Shown here in pieces: positions 1 to 5,239 of a stretch of 5,239 bases of DNA. Position numbers and translations under genes: made by a program. This DNA is from Flavobacteriales bacterium (GTDB lineage Bacteria > Bacteroidota > Bacteroidia > Flavobacteriales_D > Sanyastnellaceae). Location: assembly GCA_947457285.1 (NCBI GenBank), contig CANGVZ010000201.1:1-5239 (forward strand), read 5' to 3'. The stretch's first letter is position 1; each line of letters opens with the position of its first letter. Under the pieces are notes generated by a model. That model did not search any database. It saw only the letters and a list, made by a program, of their open reading frames with translations, and was not told the origin of the DNA.

Positions 1-1011
1 AGAAAACGCGCGCTAATCTTCGCCTATCTGGGCTTTATGATTGGCACCATGAGCAGTGCGATTGTGCCCAATACCTCCGATCCGCATTTGAATTACATAT
101 TGTTCATTGGAACAAGAATTCTTACAGGCCTCACAGGTGGATTGTTGGGTGGATTGGTGATGAGTATTGTTGGAGATGTGATACCGCTTGAGCGCCGAGG
201 GCGAGCAATGGGTACGATCACCCTAGCATTTTCTTTGGCCTCCATTTTGGGAATGCCGCTAACACTGACACTCGTTGATTTTTTCAAAAATAATTGGCAT
301 GTTCCATTCTATTTTGTGAGTGCATTGAGCCTTCCGATTTGGATAATTGCATTCCGAGCCATTCCTCCAATGAATGCGCACATGCTCAATCGAACAGGAG
401 CATATAACAGATTGGACACTATTAAGGCCGTTTTTTCTACACCTCAACAACGCAGTGCTTTGGTGTTTACGATGCTGCTTGTGCTTGGACAATTTACTGT
501 CATTAGTTTCTTAACGCCCTACAACATCAACAATGTTGGACTTCAGCAGAATGATGTAAAATACATTTATCTCGTTGGTGGAATTTGTACTGTAGCTTCT
601 GGAATGCTGGTAGGTAAAGCCGTGGACAAATTTGGCCGTTTTCGCATGTTTACCATTTTCGCTTTCATTTCTATCATCCCTATTCTTGTTGCCACCAATC
701 TTCCAAAAATAGGCTTATGGGTAGTGCTTTCGAATGCAGGTTTATTCTTTACTGTCATCAGTGGAAGAATGATTCCCGCAAATACAATCATCACCGCAGT
801 AGTTGACCCAAAAAATCGGGCTGGTTTCATGAGTCTCAACAGTGCTGCGCAGTCCATTGCATCAGGAAGTTCCGCCGCTATTGCCGGCATGATCATCTAC
901 CAAGCAGATGAACATAGCCCTCTAGAGAATTATAATTATGTGGGTTACCTCGCCATCGCCGCAACGATGCTGGCGCTGGTAGTATTGAGAAAACTGAAGA
1001 AGATGGAGTAG
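1..1011 (+). CDS. MFS exporter of the DHA1 type, 5'-truncated by the window edge
   Basis: The frame is open from base 1 and gives 336 residues to a TAG stop; an ATG at base 37 lies inside the protein and is not the true start. The segment begins with RKRALIFAYLGF, which fits the end of MFS motif A between membrane helices 2 and 3, so roughly the first 65-70 residues (helices 1-2) are missing. About ten hydrophobic segments follow. Family marks, numbered from the first visible residue, are the motif-B arginine in GTRILTG (R39), a motif-A-like loop DVIPLERRGR (59-68), a motif-C-like SILGMP in helix 5, and the C-half motif A GKAVDKFGR (205-213). The long central loop near residues 121-152 separates the two six-helix halves. 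Proteins of this type are inner-membrane, proton-coupled antiporters exporting drugs, sugars or small metabolites; the substrate cannot be read from the sequence. It converges on the SulP gene and is probably not functionally linked to it. Confidence 0.93.
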   Translation, partial: RKRALIFAYLGFMIGTMSSAIVPNTSDPHLNYILFIGTRILTGLTGGLLGGLVMSIVGDVIPLERRGRAMGTITLAFSLASILGMPLTLTLVDFFKNNWHVPFYFVSALSLPIWIIAFRAIPPMNAHMLNRTGAYNRLDTIKAVFSTPQQRSALVFTMLLVLGQFTVISFLTPYNINNVGLQQNDVKYIYLVGGICTVASGMLVGKAVDKFGRFRMFTIFAFISIIPILVATNLPKIGLWVVLSNAGLFFTVISGRMIPANTIITAVVDPKNRAGFMSLNSAAQSIASGSSAAIAGMIIYQADEHSPLENYNYVGYLAIAATMLALVVLRKLKKME

Positions 1012-1014
1012 TCA

Positions 1015-1077
1015 AATTCGCAATTCGGAATTCGCAATTCGCAATTCACAATTCGGAATTCGGAATTCAGAATTCAG
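1015..1077. repeat. Nine-unit tandem heptamer repeat (AATTCNN) between convergent genes
   Basis: Nine consecutive 7-bp units read AATTC followed by GC, GG, GC, GC, AC, GG, GG, AG, AG, then a partial AAT at 1078-1080. The first five bases never vary while the last two do. The array starts four bases after the MFS stop codon and runs into the 3' end of the minus-strand SulP gene, whose TGA stop (complement of 1074-1076) and final Phe codon lie in the last unit. Four units create the palindrome GAATTC (1028, 1056, 1063, 1070). These allow only weak 6-bp pairing without a GC-rich stem or T-run, so an intrinsic terminator is not clearly present. Short AATTC-based arrays of this kind are, to my recollection, common between genes in flavobacterial genomes. 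Their origin could be replication slippage. Confidence 0.9.
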
Positions 1078-2723
1078 AATACTGTGCCTTTAATAATGGC
1101 CTTCTGTTCCTTTGACTTTTTACGCGCGGCGTATTCATGTTTGCCCAATTGCTTCATATCCTCTAGTCCTACCAAATCGAACAATCCACCTTCTCGTTCG
1201 TAATCCGATTTATAGTGCGCCAAACTTTCAAGAACTGTATGATCAATGAGATACGAGTTTTGAAAATCAATCACAATGTGGCTTTTCCTGGGAAGATTAT
1301 CGAGAGCTGATTTCAACTTGATATAGTTTGAAAAAACCGCTGAATGAAGTACATCAACTACAACTTTTCCATCTATTTCAGATATTGTAAATAGAGGTTT
1401 AAACATTACCTTAAGGGGTAATCCGTTCAACAAGTGAATAATCATCTTGAGTATAATACCCGCAGCGATTCCGACCAATAAATCGGTAGCAAGTGTCACA
1501 ACAATGGTGGTAATAAAAATCAAAAGCTGCTCCTTTCCTACCGCATATGTATTGTAGAATTCCTTGGGTGATGCCAGTCGGAACCCAGTATAGATAAGCA
1601 TTGCTGCTAGAGCGGCAAGCGGAATTTTATGAAGAACAAAAGGAAAGAAAGCAACAAAAACCAATAGAAATAAACCATGAAAAACATTTGACCACCATGT
1701 CTTTGCGCCGTTGTTGATATTCGCAGAACTTCGAACTATTTCAGAAATCATAGGTAGTCCGCCAATCAAACCAGCAATAGTATTTCCGACTCCAACCCCA
1801 ATCAAGTCTCGATTCATATTCGATTTACGATGGTAAGGATCCAAACCGTCAATCGCCTTGCTACTTAGCAATGATTCGAGGCTGCCCACTAGCGCAAACA
1901 TGATGATGTATTTTATGCCAGTGCCAGAAAATACTTGACTAAAATCAGGGAATGTGATGGCAGAAAATAAGTTATCAGGCAAGGTGACTAAAAAACGAGG
2001 CCCAACCGTATACTCGTGATGATCAAGAAAAAGGTAACTGTGTTCATGTTCTAGATCAAAGAAAATCCCCATCGGTATCGCCAAAAGGATTACGACCAGT
2101 GGTGCAGGTATCATTTTGACGTATTTATTCTTAATCAATGGCAAACCGAACAATATCATCAAGCTGACCATACCGATGATTAGAATTTCGGGGTTGTAAT
2201 GTGAAAACGCGGAGGGTATTTCAGACATCATCTCAAGTGTTTCAGTGGACTGTGCCTTTACACCCACTAAAGTGAAAATCTGTTTAGTGGCTATAATGAT
2301 ACCAATCGCCGCGAGCATGCCGTGAACTGCAGCAGAGGGGAAAAAGTCGGAAAGAATGCCAGATCTCAACAAGCCAAAAGCAATTTGCAAAATACCGGCT
2401 ACGACAATACAAGCCAAGGCTAGCTGATAGCCTCTGAATGCATCACCATTTCCCAATTCTTGAACAGCTCCTAAGGCTATCACTATTAGTCCTGCAGCGG
2501 GCCCCTTAATGGTGAGATTGGACCCACCGAAGAAGCTCACTATTAAACCACCAATTGCTGCCGTGAAAATTCCTGATACCGGAGGAAAGCCGCTCGCCAT
2601 GCTTATTCCCAAGCAAAGGGGAAGCGCTATTAAAAAAACAAGAAATCCCGACATGATATCAGATTTCCAATTCTCTTTTAAACCTTGAATGCCTGTTTTT
2701 GGCAATATATTTTTTGTGGTCAT
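1074..2723 (-). CDS. SulP (SLC26-like) inorganic anion transporter with C-terminal STAS domain; candidate bicarbonate importer
   Basis: This 549-residue protein has the normal length and order of a bacterial SulP carrier: a transmembrane part of 7+7 inverted-repeat helices (about residues 22-432) and a cytoplasmic STAS domain (about 440-530). Visible marks are the short-helix substrate site TIKGPAAGL (71-79), the helix-8 segment GSLESLLSSKAIDG (280-293) with acidic E283, the conserved NRDLIGVGVGN (304-314), and GGLPMISEIVRSSANINNG (321-339). The STAS domain shows DFQNSYLIDHTVLESL (486-501), matching the usual D-x-S-x-x-x-ID-x-T-x-L-x-x-L pattern. The loop after helix 7 (223-240) is rich in His and acidic residues. 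The ATG lies 5 bp after the dabB stop, implying translational coupling; the leader TAAATAAA has no Shine-Dalgarno sequence. The family moves sulfate, bicarbonate, dicarboxylates or other anions; placement behind dabAB favours bicarbonate, which is an inference. Its last codons lie in a heptamer repeat, so the extreme C-terminus may be altered from the ancestral one. Confidence 0.91.
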   Translation of the reverse strand: MTTKNILPKTGIQGLKENWKSDIMSGFLVFLIALPLCLGISMASGFPPVSGIFTAAIGGLIVSFFGGSNLTIKGPAAGLIVIALGAVQELGNGDAFRGYQLALACIVVAGILQIAFGLLRSGILSDFFPSAAVHGMLAAIGIIIATKQIFTLVGVKAQSTETLEMMSEIPSAFSHYNPEILIIGMVSLMILFGLPLIKNKYVKMIPAPLVVILLAIPMGIFFDLEHEHSYLFLDHHEYTVGPRFLVTLPDNLFSAITFPDFSQVFSGTGIKYIIMFALVGSLESLLSSKAIDGLDPYHRKSNMNRDLIGVGVGNTIAGLIGGLPMISEIVRSSANINNGAKTWWSNVFHGLFLLVFVAFFPFVLHKIPLAALAAMLIYTGFRLASPKEFYNTYAVGKEQLLIFITTIVVTLATDLLVGIAAGIILKMIIHLLNGLPLKVMFKPLFTISEIDGKVVVDVLHSAVFSNYIKLKSALDNLPRKSHIVIDFQNSYLIDHTVLESLAHYKSDYEREGGLFDLVGLEDMKQLGKHEYAARKKSKEQKAIIKGTVF

Positions 2724-2728
2724 TTTAT
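2724..2728 (-). other. 5-bp dabB-sulP junction without Shine-Dalgarno
   Basis: The dabB TAA stop is followed by only five bases before the SulP ATG. The sequence before the ATG, reading through the dabB end, is TTAAATTAAATAAA, purely A and T. The spacing leaves no room for a promoter or terminator, so SulP must be co-transcribed with dabB and probably depends on its translation. AT-only leaders are usual for Bacteroidota, which rely little on Shine-Dalgarno pairing. Confidence 0.7.
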
Positions 2729-4591
2729 TTAATTTAATGAGTGAGTAATGGTTGTAGTTCCCAAAAAAAGTCGTGCATAAATGCGGATAAGGGTTATTCC
2801 TGAAAAAACAAAAACTATGGAGTTGACCACGGCCAATAGAATCTGGTCACTATGAATGTGACTAAAAATCAAATCCTCACCAATGAATGTGGGCGAAATG
2901 GGAAAGCCCATTATACCAAGCACTGAAAGGAAAAACAAAAAAGCCCACACAATGCTGATTCCGTGGTATCCGTGATACGTTACTAAATCAAAATTCAAAT
3001 GAACCTTTTGCTTAACAATCCAGAGCACAATCAGTCCAAGTGCTCCAAAAACTAGGATACCACTGATAAAGAGAGTTGTGTGTGCCCAATCAAAATGGTC
3101 ATTGAGTGAAACACTAATCACCATCCAAAAGTGATTAAAGACGATTAAGGCAAAGGCAAGTATTGGATTCTTTCTTTCAACGAACGCTCGTAAGACGAGA
3201 AGTAATGCGATAAAAGCCATTACGACGGCTAATAAATCCCTATAGTTATAAAGTAACTCTGGCCGCTTTGCAAATAGTACCACCAACAGTACATATAAGG
3301 GAAGCAAAACAAATAGAATAGCTTTTATCGAACTTACATGAGTAGATCTACCTAACTTTTTAAAGAATCCAAAGAGGAATTCATTTAGAATACGATCCAA
3401 ATTCCATTCTTTTATGGCTAAGACAAAAATGCTATTAACCAGTTTTGATGGAAATAAAAACGCTAGTGAACGAGGTCTTGTTGGTTCATTGTAATGTTGA
3501 TCTCTAATCTGATAGGCCACAATACTTGGTGAAATCAAAAGTTGATACATTCTAAGGAAAGCATTTCCTACAAAATGAATTAGCACCAAGAAATCCAATC
3601 CAAGTGCAAGTTCCACGAACATCAAACCAATTTGCGTTACAGAAGCATAGGCTATTTGAGCCTTAATCGTACTTTGTACTCGAGCAGAGTGAAAACCAAT
3701 AAAGGCTGTAAAAAGACCTATGGCAGCTATGACTATTTTAGCAACAATCAAATGATGCCAAAACTCTTGTGTTCGAAGCAGAAGAAACACCCCGAGATGC
3801 ACAGATAATGCACCATAAAAAATAGCACTCGAAGGTGTCGGACCTTCCATTGCTCTGGGGAGCCAAGAGCTAAATGGGAACTGTGCTGACTTAGCTGCAG
3901 CTGCCAAAACCAATCCAAGAGCAATGATCAACGAAACAGCCGGATGCTCCATCAAATGTGATTCAACCAATGAAGCATTCTCCAGAATAGAGAATGTGAT
4001 ATTCTCGTGCCACAGATGATGACTTGACCACATTGCTAGAATTATTCCGATATCAGCTATACGATAGATTGAGAACACCCGTACAGCATTGCGCACCGGA
4101 AGCAGTCTGTTTCTGTAAAAAGCAATCAACAAGAAAGATGAGATTCCCAGCATCTCCCATCCAACAAAGAGTGTTTCAAAATTACCAGCAAGAATTGTCA
4201 AATTAAATGCAGCCGCAAAGAACATGATGGTGATGAAAAAGCGCTTGAATCCATGTTCCAAATGCATGTAGGTCCTGCTATAGCGAAGCACTAGGTGCGT
4301 CAACGCTGATCCCATAAATAGGTAAACAGCGGTGATGGTATTAAAATAAAAGTCAATGACAAATTCATAGTTATTTGCTCGGTAGATTACCCATTCTGAA
4401 ATATTGAGAGAATGAAATCCTTGAAAACCCCATGTCAGAATGATCCCCAAAGACAAGAGAAAATGAATCGCTGAAATCCATATCCCCATACTGGCGATAT
4501 ACCATTCTTTTTTATCATTGACAACACTCATGGCTGCAGCTCCAATCAAAGGCAACGCAATAAGTGGCCATAATAGATTATGAAAATCCAT
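2729..4591 (-). CDS. dabB: DabB-like membrane subunit of the DAB inorganic carbon complex (NuoL/MrpA-like proton-conducting family)
   Basis: This 620-residue, almost wholly hydrophobic protein belongs to the proton-conducting family of NuoL, MrpA and DabB. Core marks in order are GNFETLFVGWEMLGISSFLL (136-155) with the helix-5 glutamate E146, RIADIGIILA (177-186) with the conserved Asp, KSAQFPFSSWLPRAMEGPTP (234-253) with the channel lysine K234, KAQIAYASVTQIGLMF (310-325) with K310, and a terminal LGIMGFPISPTFIGEDLIF (558-576) resembling the last NuoL helices. No complex I genes surround it. The dabA gene ends 23 bp upstream, so DabB is the fitting call: it anchors DabA to the inner membrane and passes the H+ or Na+ that energises CO2 hydration. 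It is longer than typical DabB (about 500-560 residues, from memory) because about 170 residues with extra hydrophobic segments separate the core from the terminal helices. The usual SALIHAA-like motif is changed to SSAIFYGALSVH. The ATG start fits the spacing after dabA. Confidence 0.87.
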   Translation of the reverse strand: MDFHNLLWPLIALPLIGAAAMSVVNDKKEWYIASMGIWISAIHFLLSLGIILTWGFQGFHSLNISEWVIYRANNYEFVIDFYFNTITAVYLFMGSALTHLVLRYSRTYMHLEHGFKRFFITIMFFAAAFNLTILAGNFETLFVGWEMLGISSFLLIAFYRNRLLPVRNAVRVFSIYRIADIGIILAMWSSHHLWHENITFSILENASLVESHLMEHPAVSLIIALGLVLAAAAKSAQFPFSSWLPRAMEGPTPSSAIFYGALSVHLGVFLLLRTQEFWHHLIVAKIVIAAIGLFTAFIGFHSARVQSTIKAQIAYASVTQIGLMFVELALGLDFLVLIHFVGNAFLRMYQLLISPSIVAYQIRDQHYNEPTRPRSLAFLFPSKLVNSIFVLAIKEWNLDRILNEFLFGFFKKLGRSTHVSSIKAILFVLLPLYVLLVVLFAKRPELLYNYRDLLAVVMAFIALLLVLRAFVERKNPILAFALIVFNHFWMVISVSLNDHFDWAHTTLFISGILVFGALGLIVLWIVKQKVHLNFDLVTYHGYHGISIVWAFLFFLSVLGIMGFPISPTFIGEDLIFSHIHSDQILLAVVNSIVFVFSGITLIRIYARLFLGTTTITHSLN

Positions 4592-4614
4592 AGTTATAAA
4601 ATCAATTAGAAAAA
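4592..4614 (-). other. 23-bp dabA-dabB intergenic leader, no Shine-Dalgarno, no promoter seen
   Basis: The spacer reads TTTTCTAATTGATTTTATAACT just before the dabB ATG. It holds no purine-rich Shine-Dalgarno sequence and no hairpin. I looked for a Bacteroidota-type promoter (TTG near -33 with TAnnTTTG near -7) running out of the dabA end and saw none. The simplest reading is that dabB is translated from the dabA transcript. Confidence 0.6.
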
Positions 4615-5239
4615 TTAGATTGAAGAATAAATCACGAAATCACCACCATCAAAGCAATAGCACTTTCTATCACTAGGGTCGATCACAATAAGATGGATCC
4701 ACTCCTGATCATACCACTGCTTCACGTTGACATCTCTAGAAAGAACATCCTTCACGAGATCTTTATCCTGTTCGATGACAACCATCAGTCTCAGAGGCTC
4801 ATGGATATTCAGCATTTGCGCTGGGAGTCCCGTTCGCAAATCGCCGTCGACACCATTGGAAACTCCGATCAAACCCACCACATTATGCGGTAGCTTTGAA
4901 CCTGCACCAAGTTTATCTTGATCAAGTCTGGAGAAATAGTATTCTAAATTGATGCCACCGCAAACAGGTGATACAGCTCTTAAAATGCCAAGTAATATTG
5001 AACCATCAACATCAATAGCATAATCATAAGATTGCAGAAAAGAACGGCGGTCCAAATTAACCCCACGTGAAAGCTCTCTACGCCCCACTATGCAAAACGC
5101 ATTCGTAGCATGGTTCCATTCAGGTCTTGGCTCAAATAGAGAAACAGATCTTCTCTTTACACTATCGTGTAGTTTCTTAGTATTGAGATTTGAATTGATT
5201 AATTCAAATTTTCTTGCACGCTCAGATGCATTTTTTTCC
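4615..5239 (-). CDS. dabA: DabA (DUF2309/UPF0753), C-terminal part, 5'-truncated by the window edge
   Basis: The minus-strand frame is open from the right edge to a TAA stop and encodes 207 visible residues, roughly the last quarter of a protein that usually has about 800 or more residues. A GTG at 5088-5086 lies inside conserved sequence and is not a start: the frame continues upstream through LFEPRPEWNHATNAFCIVGRR. Family marks, numbered from the first visible residue, are RPEWNHATNAFCIVGRR (38-54), LDRRSFLQSYDY (62-73), PVCGGINLEYYFS (91-103), GSKLPHNVVGLIGVSNG (113-129), GDLRTGLPAQM (132-142) and HEPLRLMVVIE (146-156). DabA is the catalytic subunit of the DAB complex and contains a beta-carbonic-anhydrase-like zinc site (two Cys, one Asp, one His). 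By position those ligands lie upstream in the missing part, so activity cannot be judged here. It is a peripheral cytoplasmic-side protein bound to DabB, whose gene follows 23 bp downstream. It is first of the three visible genes of the operon. Confidence 0.95.
   Translation of the reverse strand, partial: EKNASERARKFELINSNLNTKKLHDSVKRRSVSLFEPRPEWNHATNAFCIVGRRELSRGVNLDRRSFLQSYDYAIDVDGSILLGILRAVSPVCGGINLEYYFSRLDQDKLGAGSKLPHNVVGLIGVSNGVDGDLRTGLPAQMLNIHEPLRLMVVIEQDKDLVKDVLSRDVNVKQWYDQEWIHLIVIDPSDRKCYCFDGGDFVIYSSI

Noticed and set aside
93..896. Minus-strand open frames opposite the MFS gene
   Set aside because: They are shadows of a clear MFS coding frame with family motifs; their proteins are rich in Pro, Arg and Met with no domain-like pattern.
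37..1011. MFS gene starting at the ATG at 37
   Set aside because: The frame is open to base 1 and the upstream residues (RKRALIFAYLGF) match the end of motif A and helix 3; a start here would lack helices 1-2 and part of 3.
1015..1077. CRISPR array or strong intrinsic terminator
   Set aside because: Units are only 7 bp with no spacers, and folding gives only AT-rich 6-bp palindromes with no U-tract, so neither call is supported.
4024..4206. Short plus-strand open frame opposite dabB
   Set aside because: It lies fully antisense to well-conserved DabB motifs (including GWEMLGISSF), has no recognisable protein character and no start signal.
2729..4591. Complex I subunit NuoL or an Mrp antiporter subunit
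   Set aside because: Core motifs are shared, but no nuo or mrp genes flank it, the sequence diverges at the SALIHAA motif, and dabA lies 23 bp upstream.
4592..4640. Internal promoter for dabB-sulP
   Set aside because: No TTG/TAnnTTTG pair with correct spacing is visible; AT-richness alone is not evidence.
4693..4921. Two overlapping short plus-strand open frames opposite dabA
   Set aside because: They are antisense to the most conserved part of DabA, and their composition is what the reverse of a coding strand gives.
4950..4968. DabA PVCGG cysteine as a zinc ligand showing an intact active site
   Set aside because: The zinc ligands of characterised DabA lie well upstream in the protein, in the part outside this window; this cysteine belongs to a different conserved motif.
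4615..5088. A separate 157-residue gene starting at the GTG at 5088
   Set aside because: The frame continues upstream to the window edge and encodes conserved DabA sequence (RPEWNHATNAFCIVGRR); the GTG is an internal Val codon.

Overview
The window is a fully coding stretch that looks like a Bacteroidota (probably flavobacterial) chromosome. The evidence is indirect: moderate-to-low GC, AT-rich gene starts without a Shine-Dalgarno sequence, an AATTC-based heptamer repeat between genes, and protein sequences that read like flavobacterial members of their families. No rRNA or other firm taxonomic marker is present, so this placement is an inference.

Layout: (1) positions 1-1011, plus strand, hold the C-terminal part of a major facilitator superfamily (MFS) exporter cut by the left edge. 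(2) Positions 1015-1077 hold nine heptamer repeats of the form AATTCNN, located where two convergent genes meet; the last unit supplies the stop codon of the minus-strand gene. (3) Positions 5239-1074, minus strand, hold three tightly packed genes read in the order dabA (C-terminal part, cut by the right edge), dabB and a SulP anion transporter with a STAS domain. Gaps are 23 bp and 5 bp, so they are almost certainly one transcript whose promoter lies outside the window.

How the genes may work together: DabA (DUF2309/UPF0753, a carbonic-anhydrase-like zinc protein) and DabB (a NuoL/MrpA-like membrane subunit) form the DAB complex, which in characterised members uses the cation gradient to drive one-way conversion of CO2 to bicarbonate in the cytoplasm. 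SulP proteins include bicarbonate importers such as BicA. A dabA-dabB-sulP operon would therefore gather both CO2 trapping and possible bicarbonate import. No carbon-fixation enzyme is visible, so the purpose could be anaplerotic carboxylation and growth at air-level CO2 rather than autotrophy. The MFS gene is convergent and probably unrelated.

Most worth a second look are the enlarged, divergent DabB (about 170 residues between its last core-type helix and the terminal NuoL-like helices), the operon composition itself, the SulP substrate-site residues that differ from BicA, a His/acid-rich outer loop in SulP, and the repeat that ends the SulP reading frame.
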